Shown in pieces: positions 26,188 to 33,876 of a stretch of DNA of 43,475 nucleotides; the stretch's first letter is position 1; the number at the start of each line of letters is the position of its first letter. This DNA is from Bradyrhizobium sp. WSM1743 (GTDB lineage Bacteria > Pseudomonadota > Alphaproteobacteria > Rhizobiales > Xanthobacteraceae). The stretch is from NCBI RefSeq assembly GCF_000473065.1, contig NZ_AXAZ01000072.1:1-43475 (forward strand). Reading direction: 5' to 3'. The notes under the pieces were generated by a model. That model was not told where the DNA came from, ran no database searches, and saw only the letters and a program-made list of their open reading frames with translations. The translations under genes were made by a program, and so were the position numbers.

Positions 26188-27027
26188 ATGACGTCCCGCG
26201 ATTACGATCCTGCAAGCGAAGGCGCCGAGACCGATTTCGGCCGGCGCATGTCCTATGGCGACTACTTGGCGCTGGATGCGATTCTTGGCGCGCAGCATCC
26301 GCTGTCGGAAGCGCATGACGAGATGCTGTTCATTATCCAGCATCAAACCACGGAGCTGTGGATGCGGCTCGCCATCCACGAGCTCAGCGCCGCGCGCCGC
26401 GCGATCTCACGGGATGAGGTGCAGCCCGCGATGAAGATGCTGGCGCGGATGTCGCGCATCTTCGAGCAGCTCAACAACGCCTGGGACGTGCTGCGCACCA
26501 TGACGCCCAGCGAATATACCCGTTTCCGCTCGCAGCTCGGGCAATCCTCGGGCTTCCAGTCGCGCCAATACCGCCTGATCGAATTTCTGCTCGGCAACCG
26601 CAACCACGCCATGCTGAAGCCGCATGCGCACGATGCGGAGACGACGAAGCTGCTCGAAGCCGAACTCGCGACGCCAAGCCTCTATGACGAGGTGCTGCGG
26701 CTCGCCGACCGCAACGGGCTCAAGATGCCTGCGGCGGTGCTGGCGCGCGATGTTCGCGAAAGCCATAGCTTCAACGAAGGCGTGCTGCAGGCCTGGCGTA
26801 TCGTCTACGAGGCGCCGGAGACGCACTGGATGCTCTACGAACTGGCTGAGAAGCTGGTCGATTTCGAGGACTATTTCCGCCGCTGGCGCTTCAACCATGT
26901 GACCACGGTCGAGCGCGTCATCGGCTTCAAGCGCGGCACCGGCGGCACGGGCGGCGTCAGCTATCTCAAGCGCATGCTGGAGGTCGAGCTGTTTCCCGAA
27001 CTCTGGCGCGTGCGTACGATTCTGTAG
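26188..27027 (+). CDS. kynA: Tryptophan 2,3-dioxygenase
   Basis: A 279-residue heme enzyme that opens the indole ring of L-tryptophan to give N-formylkynurenine. Signature stretches are EMLFIIQHQTTELWMRL (substrate and heme pocket), QSRQYRLIEFLLGNRN, and the C-terminal RFNHVTTVERVIGFKRGTGG with the heme-ligating His. Length fits the bacterial family. The Shine-Dalgarno is AAAGGA at about 26177. It is the middle gene of the operon, 35 bases after the formamidase gene and 2 bases before kynU. Confidence 0.97.
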   Translation: MTSRDYDPASEGAETDFGRRMSYGDYLALDAILGAQHPLSEAHDEMLFIIQHQTTELWMRLAIHELSAARRAISRDEVQPAMKMLARMSRIFEQLNNAWDVLRTMTPSEYTRFRSQLGQSSGFQSRQYRLIEFLLGNRNHAMLKPHAHDAETTKLLEAELATPSLYDEVLRLADRNGLKMPAAVLARDVRESHSFNEGVLQAWRIVYEAPETHWMLYELAEKLVDFEDYFRRWRFNHVTTVERVIGFKRGTGGTGGVSYLKRMLEVELFPELWRVRTIL

Positions 27028-27029
27028 GG

Positions 27030-28238
27030 ATGCCCATGACCAGGCTTCGCGTCTATGACGACACCAAGGCGCTGTTCCATTTGCCTGACGGCGTGATCTA
27101 TCTCGACGGCAACTCGCTTGGCGCGCTGCCATCGGGCGTTGCCGAGCGTGTCAACCGTGTGATCACGGACGAGTGGGGCAACGGGCTGATCCGCGCCTGG
27201 AATACCGCAGGTTGGTATGTCCAGCCGCGCCATGTCGGCGATCGCATCGCGCGGCTGATCGGCGCGGAGGCCGGCTCGGTGATGGTCGGAGACACGCTTT
27301 CCCTGAAGGTCTATCAGGCCCTCGCCGCCGCGCTCGACATGACCCCGACCCGCAAGATCGTCCTGTCGGACACCGGCAACTTCCCGACTGACCTCTACAT
27401 GGCCGAGGGCCTCATTACGACGCTCGGGCGCGGCCATCAATTGCGCCTGGTGGCGCCGGAGGAGATCGAGGTCGCGTTGTCCGACGAGATTGCGGTGCTC
27501 TACATCACCGAGGTGGATTACCGCACCGGTCGCCGCCACGACATGGCGAAGCTGACAGCGAAAGCGCATGCGCTTGGCATCGTCACCGTGTGGGATCTCG
27601 CCCATTCCGCCGGCGCGTTGCCGGTCGATCTCGCCGGGAGCGACGCCGATTTCGCCGCCGGCTGCACCTACAAATATCTCAACGCCGGTCCCGGCGCGCC
27701 GGCCTTCCTCTATGTCGCCCCGCGTCACGCCGACAGCGCGCGTGCCGCTCTGTCCGGCTGGATGGGCCACGCAAAACCGTTTGCGTTCGAACTCGCCTAT
27801 GCGGCGGCCGGCGGCGTCGAGCGCATGCGCGTCGGAACGCCGCCGGTGCTGGCGATGGCGGCGCTGGAGGCCTCGCTCGACATCTGGGACAGGGTTGACA
27901 TCAGGGAGGTTCGCGCGCGCTCGCTGGCGCTCGGCGATCTTCTGATTGCCCAGGTCGAACGGCGCTGCCCGTCCTTGAAGCTGGTGACGCCGCGCGCGCA
28001 TGAGCAGCGTGGATCGCAAGTCTCCTTTGTCTTCGACGGCGGCTATGCCGCCATGCAGGCCCTGATCGCGCGCGGTGTCATCGGCGATTTCCGTGCACCG
28101 GATATCATGCGCTTCGGGATCACGCCGCTGTATATCGGCGAGGGTGAGATCGTGCGGGCGGCCGGGATCATCGAGGAGGTGATTTCAGGCGAAGTGTGGC
28201 GGCGGCCGGAATATCAGGTCGTGAACGCGGTGACGTGA
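27030..28238 (+). CDS. kynU: Kynureninase
   Basis: A 402-residue PLP enzyme that cleaves kynurenine to anthranilate and alanine. Family features: IYLDGNSLGALP near residue 23, TITEVDY-type YITEVDYRTGRRHDM, DLAHSAGALPVDL with the PLP-binding Asp, and the Schiff-base lysine in GCTYKYLNAGPG. ATG at 27036 (MTRLRVYDD) is an alternative start. It begins two bases after the kynA stop, so the two are translationally coupled. The large palindrome at 28249 follows directly and probably ends the transcript. Confidence 0.96.
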   Translation: MPMTRLRVYDDTKALFHLPDGVIYLDGNSLGALPSGVAERVNRVITDEWGNGLIRAWNTAGWYVQPRHVGDRIARLIGAEAGSVMVGDTLSLKVYQALAAALDMTPTRKIVLSDTGNFPTDLYMAEGLITTLGRGHQLRLVAPEEIEVALSDEIAVLYITEVDYRTGRRHDMAKLTAKAHALGIVTVWDLAHSAGALPVDLAGSDADFAAGCTYKYLNAGPGAPAFLYVAPRHADSARAALSGWMGHAKPFAFELAYAAAGGVERMRVGTPPVLAMAALEASLDIWDRVDIREVRARSLALGDLLIAQVERRCPSLKLVTPRAHEQRGSQVSFVFDGGYAAMQALIARGVIGDFRAPDIMRFGITPLYIGEGEIVRAAGIIEEVISGEVWRRPEYQVVNAVT

Positions 28239-28248
28239 GGAAGATCTC

Positions 28249-28380
28249 GTGCCCCGGACGCAGCGCAGCGCTTCTTCGCGGTGCGCTGCAGAGCCGGGGC
28301 CCACGCTGCACCGAAATCCGTCGCGAGATGGATCCCGCTCTGCGCAGCAACGCTGAGGCGTTGCAGCGCGTCCGGGACAC
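28249..28380. repeat. Large compound palindrome, copy 3
   Basis: The outer ends GTGCCCCGGACGCAGCGC and GCGTCCGGGACAC pair with one mismatch over 13 bases. Inner hairpins are GCAGCGCAGCGC/GTGCGCTGC and AACGCTGAGGCGTT. It is closely similar to copy 1 at 8398-8530 (shared CGCAGCGCAGCG, CTGCAGAGCCGGGGCCC and CTGCGCAGCAACGCT). It lies between the converging kynU and BtuF-like genes. Confidence 0.85.
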
Positions 28381-28406
28381 GAGAGCTGCGGTCAGCTCAT
28401 TGGCGC

Positions 28407-29186
28407 TCAACCCCACAAGGCCGACACGATCGCATCGAGCCCTTCCGTCAGCGCCGCCGGCCCGGGCTGGAGAATGATCGGCGACTTGATCTCGACGATG
28501 CGGTCGTCGCGCACGGCGGGGATTTTGCTCCAGCCCTCGCGCTGGCGGATGCGGGCAGGCACGACTTTCTTGCCGCACCAGGAGGCAAGGATCACATCGG
28601 GCGCCGCCTCGCGCACCGCCTCCGCCGAGACGATGCGCTCCTTCGCCGCCTGCCGATGTCGCAGCTCGGGAAACGCATCCGCACCGCCGGCGATCTCGAT
28701 CAATTCGGAGACCCAACCGATGCCGGAGATCAGTGGATCGTCCCACTCCTCGAAATAGACTTTTGGTCGCGGCGAGGGGCGGGGCGTTGCTGCGATCGCC
28801 ACGAGGCGCCGCTCGAAACTTTTCGCAAGGTCTTCCGCGCGCCCGGCGGCGTCAACCAGTGCACCGAGGGTGCGGATCATCGTCAGGATCCCGGCAATGT
28901 CGCGCTGGTTGAAGACATGGACATCGATGCCGGCGCGGACCAGGTCGGCGACGATGCCGGCTTGGAGATCGGAGAAGGCCAGTACGAGGTCCGGTTCCAA
29001 TGCCAGAATCTTCGGGATGTCCGCTGAGACGAAGGCTGACACCCGCGGCTTTTCGCGCCGCACCTGCGGCGGGCGGACGGCGTAGCCGGACACGCCGACG
29101 ATACGGTCCTGCTCGCCGAGCAGATAGAGCGTCTCGACCGTTTCCTCGGTCAGGCAGACGATGCGGCGGGGTGGGAAGTGGCGCAT
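28407..29186 (-). CDS. BtuF-like periplasmic-binding-fold protein without a signal peptide
   Basis: A protein of 259 residues from ATG 29186; an in-frame ATG at 29207 would add MSAYGLA. It has the cobalamin/iron-siderophore binding-protein fold: RRIVCLTEETVETLYLLGEQDRIVGVSGY at the start, then KPRVSAFVSADIPKILALEPDLVLAFSD and EAAPDVILASWCGKK. Neither start gives a secretion signal, and no permease, ATPase or cobalamin gene is adjacent. It may be a cytoplasmic protein of the cobalamin-binding group or a trimmed binding protein. Confidence 0.82.
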   Translation of the reverse strand: MRHFPPRRIVCLTEETVETLYLLGEQDRIVGVSGYAVRPPQVRREKPRVSAFVSADIPKILALEPDLVLAFSDLQAGIVADLVRAGIDVHVFNQRDIAGILTMIRTLGALVDAAGRAEDLAKSFERRLVAIAATPRPSPRPKVYFEEWDDPLISGIGWVSELIEIAGGADAFPELRHRQAAKERIVSAEAVREAAPDVILASWCGKKVVPARIRQREGWSKIPAVRDDRIVEIKSPIILQPGPAALTEGLDAIVSALWG

Positions 29187-29305
29187 GGCGAGACCATATG
29201 CGCTCATGCAGCGGATAATGTCACGGTGGCCATTACCTCAGACGTCATTGCTTTGCCGTGCGAAGCCATTCACGTTGAGACAACAATGAATTGGGAGGGC
29301 TTTTG

Positions 29306-29704
29306 ATGACACCGCTCGAGAAACTTAAAGCGATGAAGATGCCGTTCGCCGAGCTCAAGGGCGTCGAGTTTGTCGAAGCCGAGAAGGACCGCGTGGTGGC
29401 GCGGATGCCGGTCCGGCCCGATCTCTGCACGCTTCACCACACCATCCACGGTGGGGCGGTGATGGCGCTGGCCGATTCCGTTGGCGCGGCTGCGACCGTG
29501 ATCAATCTGCCCGAGGACGCCAAGGGCACGACCACGCTGGAGAGCAAGACCAACTTCATCGGCGGCGCCAAGGAGGGGACCACTGTCATCGCTACGGCCA
29601 CTCCGGTCCATCGTGGCCGGCGGACCCAGATCTGGACCACCCGGCTGGAAACCGAGGACGGCAAGCTGGTCGCCGTGGTGACCCAGACGCAGCTGGTCCT
29701 GTAA
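29306..29704 (+). CDS. PaaI-type hotdog-fold thioesterase
   Basis: A 132-residue acyl-CoA thioesterase of the hotdog fold, from ATG 29306 with GGGAGG at 29293-29299. The core shows TLHHTIHGGAVMALADSVGAAA near residues 48-68 (HGG followed by the D/E-type active helix) and TTLESKTNFIGGAKEGTTVIA. It probably hydrolyses a CoA thioester, perhaps an aromatic or fatty one; substrate unknown. It is transcribed away from the BtuF-like gene across about 120 bases. Confidence 0.9.
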   Translation: MTPLEKLKAMKMPFAELKGVEFVEAEKDRVVARMPVRPDLCTLHHTIHGGAVMALADSVGAAATVINLPEDAKGTTTLESKTNFIGGAKEGTTVIATATPVHRGRRTQIWTTRLETEDGKLVAVVTQTQLVL

Positions 29705-29774
29705 GACCACGGGATATTGATTTCATTAACGAATTGGTCGATTCCGCTGCCTCTAACTTGGGCAGGTCTCCGTC

Positions 29775-29803
29775 TTGAAAGTCATGGTGCGATGCACAAT
29801 ATA
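29775..29803 (+). promoter_or_regulatory. Candidate sigma-70-type promoter for the GNAT gene
   Basis: TTGAAA (29775-29780) is followed after 17 bases by AATATA (29798-29803), about 55 bases upstream of the GTG start. Immediately downstream GGAGGC...GCCTCC (29804-29829) could form a leader hairpin. Pattern evidence only. Confidence 0.45.
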
Positions 29804-29856
29804 GGAGGCCTAGGGATTCGAACGCCTCCTCGAGGGACACCAAGAGGAGTTCTGAC

Positions 29857-30462
29857 GTGGTACTTGAAGAGACCGTCCGCACCGCCCCGGGCTATGTGCG
29901 GACCCTGATCCAGCAGGAAGAATTGCCGCTTCTGCGCGATCACCTGTTGAGGCTCGATGCCGCAAGCCGGCACGACCGTTTCAACGGCTTTCTCGACGAC
30001 AGCTTCATCGAGCGCTACGCCGCCCGCTGCGCCGAGGATGGCACCGTGATCGTTGCCTATATCGTCGATGGTGTAGTCCGCGGTGCGGCCGAGCTGCATC
30101 CGGCGGAGGACGATTCGCTGCCCGAAGTCGCCTTCAGCGTGGAAGCCTCCGCACGCCGCCAGGGTGTCGGCACCGTGTTGTTCCGCCGCCTGATCGCGGA
30201 GGCGCGCTGGAAAGGCTACAAGCAGCTGCGCATCACGACGGGTGCCGAGAATCACGCAATGCGGGCGCTCGCCCGGAAGTTCGGGGCGCATCTGGCTTTC
30301 CGCCACGGCGAATCGACCGGTACGATCGACCTCGCCAAGACGCCTGAGGCCGAACTCGCCGATCTCGCGGCCTCGCCCTTCACGGCCGGGCGCGCTCTTC
30401 TCAGCTTTAACAGCACTTGCTGGAAGCTGATCTCAAGCATGTACGGCAATCGCGCCGCGTAG
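29857..30462 (+). CDS. GNAT family N-acetyltransferase
   Basis: A 201-residue acetyltransferase starting with GTG 29857, supported by AGAGGAG at 29843-29849. The acetyl-CoA binding motif A is visible as FSVEASARRQGVGTVLFRRLI (Q/RxxGxG/A pattern), preceded by strand 4 (EVAFSV) and followed by LRITTGAENHAMRALARKFG. The N-terminal part (DAASRHDRFNGFLDD) matches the subgroup often annotated near stress or central-metabolism genes. The acceptor substrate is unknown. A strong terminator follows at 30488. Confidence 0.9.
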   Translation: MVLEETVRTAPGYVRTLIQQEELPLLRDHLLRLDAASRHDRFNGFLDDSFIERYAARCAEDGTVIVAYIVDGVVRGAAELHPAEDDSLPEVAFSVEASARRQGVGTVLFRRLIAEARWKGYKQLRITTGAENHAMRALARKFGAHLAFRHGESTGTIDLAKTPEAELADLAASPFTAGRALLSFNSTCWKLISSMYGNRAA

Positions 30463-30487
30463 CCCCAATCGCGGACGGGAATCAAAC

Positions 30488-30520
30488 GGCGGACCGGCAA
30501 AACCGGTCCGCCTTAGTATT
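30488..30520 (+). terminator. Intrinsic terminator between converging genes
   Basis: GGCGGACCGG (30488-30497), loop CAAAA and CCGGTCCGCC (30503-30512) form a perfect 10-bp GC-rich stem, followed by TTAGTATT. It lies 26 bases after the GNAT stop and may also serve the converging small gene. Confidence 0.8.
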
Positions 30521-30541
30521 CTCAGGTCGAAAGATGAGGGC

Positions 30542-30847
30542 TCAGGTGCCGGTGCGCTTGTCGTTGCCGAAACGGCGGACGACGCGGCGTTCGACCACGA
30601 CGGAGCGCTGCGCGCCCTGCTCGCCGGCGATCACCCGCGTGGCCGTGATGCGACCGTTGGCGCGGGCCTGCTTCTTCACCTCGGCTTGCACGATCTCGAG
30701 CGGCATTCCCATCAGGGCTGCGGCGATCTCGGCCTGCTGCGCCTGGTCGTCGGTGATGCCGATGGCAGCGAAGATCGCCTCGTCCAGGGTGGGCGGATCG
30801 TGGCGCACGCGCCGCGTGCCATATTTGGTATTCCAGTCTGCGCTCAT
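30542..30847 (-). CDS. Conserved small cytoplasmic protein of unknown function
   Basis: A 101-residue protein (MSADWNTKYGTRRVRHDPPTLDEAIFAA...), with no signal peptide or membrane segment. The middle (LDEAIFAAIGITDDQAQQAEIAAALMGMP) is predicted helical and the C-terminus is strongly basic (RSVVVERRVVRRFGNDKR). I recall similar bradyrhizobial hypotheticals but no assigned role. It converges with the GNAT gene at the shared terminator. Confidence 0.75.
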   Translation of the reverse strand: MSADWNTKYGTRRVRHDPPTLDEAIFAAIGITDDQAQQAEIAAALMGMPLEIVQAEVKKQARANGRITATRVIAGEQGAQRSVVVERRVVRRFGNDKRTGT

Positions 30848-30942
30848 AACGGCCTCGTTTCGATGCCGGGATACCTAGTGCCGTGAATGTTGCATTGCAA
30901 TATGTAATTGGTGTGGCAGCTCAGCTATGCACCGGTCGGGTG

Positions 30943-31629
30943 TCATGGCGGTGACGCAGCACCTGCGCCGACCTCCACCCGCGGCTGAGGCCAACGTTTC
31001 AGGGCAGCGTGTCCGGCTTCGGTGAGCCGGTAGATTCCCCGCTCAGCGCGCTCAAACCAGCCATACACATTGTTAAGCAAGATCTTGCCGGCATCGGGAC
31101 AACGGACACGCAGCTCGCGTACGGACCGCGGACCTGCCGCGAGCTCTGATGCGCAGGCCAGCGCCTGCTGCCGATAGGCCGTCATGATCGGTGCGCGGGT
31201 GCTGCCGCCGAGCACCGGATCGCCCTGGCGCCGCTGATGCTCGGCGACGAGGCGCGACCGAATCTTCGGCTCGCGGCGCGGCGCCGCGGTTGGCGGTTTC
31301 ACCAGAACCTCGACCTGGCCGCGATCGGTCACCCCGAGCATGCCGAAGCCGAGGCGGCGGCAGAGATTGCGATAGCGCGCATCGCTCTCGCGTCCCTTGC
31401 CGCGCGCTGACATCTTCGCCGCGATCCAGACCTCGTCGCCGGCCGGCGCGCGGTCGACCGCCTGCAGGATCAGCTCGAGATTGAAGGCGAGCTTGAGCTC
31501 GCCGATCACCACGACCGGTGGATCGCCGGCGCTGAGGCCGACGAGATCGCAGCCGCCGATCTCGCCCTTGACTGTGAAGCCGAGCTCTTCGAGGAAGCGT
31601 TTGACGGGCAGGTAGAGCGCGGTTTCCAA
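30943..31629 (-). CDS. DUF2161 protein, PD-(D/E)XK nuclease-like fold
   Basis: A protein of 228 residues. It begins ETALYLPVKRFLEELGFTVKGEIGGCDLVGL and continues PPVVVIGELKLAFNLELILQAVDR; the Asp of GCDLV and the E-x-K of GELK fit the restriction-endonuclease-like PD-(D/E)XK core. The C-terminal 60 residues (VRELRVRCPDAGKILLNNVYGWFERAERGIYRLTEAGHAAL) resemble a winged-helix domain. The listed start is TTG at 31629; an ATT two codons upstream is another possibility. It follows the SDR gene on the same strand, about 100 bases on. Substrate and role unknown. Confidence 0.85.
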   Translation of the reverse strand: METALYLPVKRFLEELGFTVKGEIGGCDLVGLSAGDPPVVVIGELKLAFNLELILQAVDRAPAGDEVWIAAKMSARGKGRESDARYRNLCRRLGFGMLGVTDRGQVEVLVKPPTAAPRREPKIRSRLVAEHQRRQGDPVLGGSTRAPIMTAYRQQALACASELAAGPRSVRELRVRCPDAGKILLNNVYGWFERAERGIYRLTEAGHAALKRWPQPRVEVGAGAASPP

Positions 31630-31728
31630 GGAAATGTCCGGTCGGAGAATCAGTTGGGAGCAGTCTAGAGCCTTCTCGGCTCCGATTGAATCGAAGCCGC
31701 CGCTCGGATGCCGCCGCCCAAGCTTTGC

Positions 31729-32412
31729 TTACACCCGCCCGCCCACGGGGATCAGCGCGCCGGTGACGCCGCTGGCGGCATCGCTGGCGAGGAACAGGAT
31801 CACCTCTGCGAGCTCCTGTGGCGTCACCCATTTGGAAAAGTCCGCCTTCGGCATATCGGCGCGGTTGGCCTTTGTGTCGATGATCGAGGGCAGCACGGCG
31901 TTGACCGTGACCTTGCCCTTCCACTCGTTGGCGAGCGCTTCGGTCAGTCGATGAACGCCGGCTTTCGACGCGGCATAGGGGCCCATGCCGCTGCCGGCCT
32001 GGAGCGCGCCCATCGCGCCGATATTGATGATGCGGCCAGCCTTGGATGCGACGAGGTGCGGCAGCGCCGCGCGCGAGGTGTTGAGCGCGGTGAGGACATT
32101 CAGCGCATGCATGCGCTGCCACGTCGCAATGTCGCCGTCGCCGATGGTCTCGAAAGCGAAGCCGCCGGCGATGTTGATCAGCGCATCGAGCCGGCCGAAA
32201 TGTCTTGCCGCCGTCTCAACGGCCGTCTTCGCCTGCGCCGCGTCGGACAAGTCGACGCCGCCGATCTCGATGCTTTCGGGCCTTGCGGGACTCCGCGCAG
32301 GCGCGTGATCGATGCCGGCAACGCGCGCGCCGCGCGCCTGCGCGGTCTCCGCAACCACCTTGCCAAGCGCGCCGAATGCGCCGGTCACGATCAGGACCTT
32401 GTCTTGCATCAT
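31729..32412 (-). CDS. Short-chain dehydrogenase/reductase family protein
   Basis: A 227-residue Rossmann-fold protein. The cofactor loop is TGAFGALG (10-17), NIAGG carries the structural Asn region, and the active-site YAASK is at about residue 146. The catalytic Ser position, 13 residues before Tyr in NISS-type enzymes, is Ala here (NIGAMGAL). Either the enzyme uses a neighbouring residue or activity is altered. The C-terminus ends VTGALIPVGGRV, usual for SDRs. It follows the phosphatase gene on the minus strand by 20 bases, so an operon is likely. Confidence 0.88.
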   Translation of the reverse strand: MMQDKVLIVTGAFGALGKVVAETAQARGARVAGIDHAPARSPARPESIEIGGVDLSDAAQAKTAVETAARHFGRLDALINIAGGFAFETIGDGDIATWQRMHALNVLTALNTSRAALPHLVASKAGRIINIGAMGALQAGSGMGPYAASKAGVHRLTEALANEWKGKVTVNAVLPSIIDTKANRADMPKADFSKWVTPQELAEVILFLASDAASGVTGALIPVGGRV

Positions 32413-32432
32413 CGTTCTCCCGGCGTGGTGGC

Positions 32433-33176
32433 CTATGATTGCAGATAGCGCGCCTTCAATGCGGTCCGCTCGGCCGCGCCGAGCTTGAGCCCATCGCGCA
32501 GATAGGTTTCGAGATCGCCATATTCGCTGCCGACCGCTTCAAAAGCGGCCGCCAGGTACGAGGTCTCGACGCTGCCGATTGCGTCGAGAACATCGGCCGG
32601 AAGATCGGAGGCGTTTGACGCGTCGCGCTTGTAGTGCCGGTTGGTCAAGAGGTAGTCGTCGGCAATGACATCGTCGGGCACGCCCAGCGCATGCAGGATC
32701 AGCGCGCTGGCAAAGCCGGTGCGGTCCTTGCCGGCGGTGCAGTGGATCACGAGCGGCGCGCGGTCTTCCAGCAGGTGGCCGAACAGCGCGCGAAAACTGT
32801 GCGTGTTGTGGCGGACATAGTTGCGATAGGACTCGCGCATGAGCTCCAGCGCCACCGACGCGGTCAGCCTGCCCCGGGCGAGTTCGGCGCGCAGTGCGGC
32901 CACGACGGTCGGTTCGATGGGCAGCGAATGCACCGTAATCTCGTTCACGACGCAGACGCCGGCCGCGCGCTCCTCCAGCCCACGGAAATCGAACGCGCTT
33001 CTGACGCCCAGCGCGCGGACGATCTCGACATCGGCTGCGGTGAGCTGGCCGAGATGATTGGAGCGGAAGATGTGCCGCCAGCGCGTGGTGCGGCCATCGG
33101 TGGTCGGATAGCCGCCGAGATCGCGAAAATTGCTGGCGCCTTGCAAGGCGAGATGGCGGGCAGGGGAGTCTGACAT
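32433..33176 (-). CDS. Tyrosine phosphatase-like protein (Tyr_phosphatase3 family)
   Basis: A 247-residue protein with the complete P-loop HCTAGKDRTG (C-x5-R) near residue 145 and the N-terminal ASNFRDLGGYPT...RSNHLGQL signature of the bacterial protein/lipid tyrosine phosphatase group (family that includes MptpB). The ADDYLLTNRHYKRD segment follows the catalytic loop as expected. Cytoplasmic. It is first in a likely unit with the SDR gene and divergent from the MliC-like gene. Substrate (phosphotyrosine, phosphoinositide or nucleotide) unknown. Confidence 0.9.
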   Translation of the reverse strand: MSDSPARHLALQGASNFRDLGGYPTTDGRTTRWRHIFRSNHLGQLTAADVEIVRALGVRSAFDFRGLEERAAGVCVVNEITVHSLPIEPTVVAALRAELARGRLTASVALELMRESYRNYVRHNTHSFRALFGHLLEDRAPLVIHCTAGKDRTGFASALILHALGVPDDVIADDYLLTNRHYKRDASNASDLPADVLDAIGSVETSYLAAAFEAVGSEYGDLETYLRDGLKLGAAERTALKARYLQS

Positions 33177-33247
33177 GGGATCGGCTTGGGTTATGGTTCC
33201 ACTGGATGCACGGTTGGCGTCCTTGAGGTCTATTACAGGGGGCGATC

Positions 33248-33559
33248 ATGGGCCGGCACAAGGCCATTGTTTTGGCGATCATCATGCTGGCGGGCGGAAT
33301 CCTCAACGCGCGGCAGGCGGATGCGCAGACCTTCCGGACCTACCGCTGCGCCGATGGTACTCAGTTCATCGTTGGTTTTTATGATGGCGACAAGCGCGCC
33401 TTTCTTCAGATCGACGGTGAGCCCGTCACGCTCGCCAAGCGGCTGGTGGTCTCCGGCACGCGCTATTCGGGGGCGGGTATCACGCTGACCGTCGGGAGGG
33501 CCCGGGCCACGACGGTCAAGCATCTGAAGCGGCCGGTCACGGCCTGCGCGGTGATCTGA
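33248..33559 (+). CDS. MliC-like periplasmic lysozyme inhibitor
   Basis: A 103-residue protein: a signal peptide (AIVLAIIMLAGGILNARQADAQ) then a compact C-type lysozyme inhibitor-like domain. It has YRCADGTQFIVGFYD at the start, the conserved loop VVSGTRYSG (SGxxY) and a final Cys in PVTACAVI, which would pair with the first Cys. MliC/PliC proteins protect against host lysozyme or control autolysis. A near-perfect terminator follows. Assignment rests on the two Cys and the SGxxY motif. Confidence 0.8.
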   Translation: MGRHKAIVLAIIMLAGGILNARQADAQTFRTYRCADGTQFIVGFYDGDKRAFLQIDGEPVTLAKRLVVSGTRYSGAGITLTVGRARATTVKHLKRPVTACAVI

Positions 33560-33582
33560 ACGGCGTGGCTCGCGAAAGAATC

Positions 33583-33618
33583 AAAAAGGGCCGAAACAAC
33601 GTTGTTTCGGCCCTTTTC
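33583..33618. terminator. Bidirectional intrinsic terminator
   Basis: AAAAGGGCCGAAACAAC (33584-33600) and GTTGTTTCGGCCCTTTT (33601-33617) are perfect reverse complements with no extra loop bases. T-runs at both ends allow termination on either strand, for the MliC-like gene and for the converging gstI-like gene. Confidence 0.9.
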
Positions 33619-33672
33619 GAATTGCCGCCGGGCGACTGCGAGAGCGCTGCGGTTTCAAGCCGGCTACAGGCA

Positions 33673-33876
33673 TCAGCGATCCCATTTCGGCTTGGCTTCG
33701 TCGACCGCATCCTGGTGATACCAGCTGTCGCTGCAGATCGAGACGTTCGAGGGCAGCGAGGCGTGATCGGCGGGAAGGCGGGTCTCGTCGTAACGGCGTC
33801 CCCCGAGAGCCGCACGGCCGCCGACGGGGAATTGGTAGATCTTCGCAGATCCGTGACTCAGACCATTGTTCATCAT
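33673..33876 (-). CDS. gstI: GstI-like small protein (DUF2735), predicted translational inhibitor of glnII
   Basis: A 67-residue protein from ATG 33876 (or 33873), with an AAGGAG Shine-Dalgarno. It contains GSAKIYQFPVGGRAALGGRRY and a Trp/Tyr-rich DSWYHQDAVDEAKPKWDR, which I recognise as DUF2735. In Rhizobium leguminosarum the gstI gene, upstream of and opposite to glnII, encodes a protein of about 63 residues that inhibits glnII translation. Position, orientation and size all match here: divergent from glnII across 535 bases. Function is inferred from that homologue. No sigma-54 promoter is visible on its strand, in keeping with different control from glnII. Confidence 0.82.
   Translation of the reverse strand: MMNNGLSHGSAKIYQFPVGGRAALGGRRYDETRLPADHASLPSNVSICSDSWYHQDAVDEAKPKWDR

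Noticed and set aside
29785..29860. A tRNA-like look around GATTCGAAC in the leader of the GNAT gene
   Set aside because: The bases beside GTTCGAATC do not pair as a T-stem, and no acceptor, D or anticodon arm can be built. The GGAGGC/GCCTCC pair is better read as a simple hairpin.
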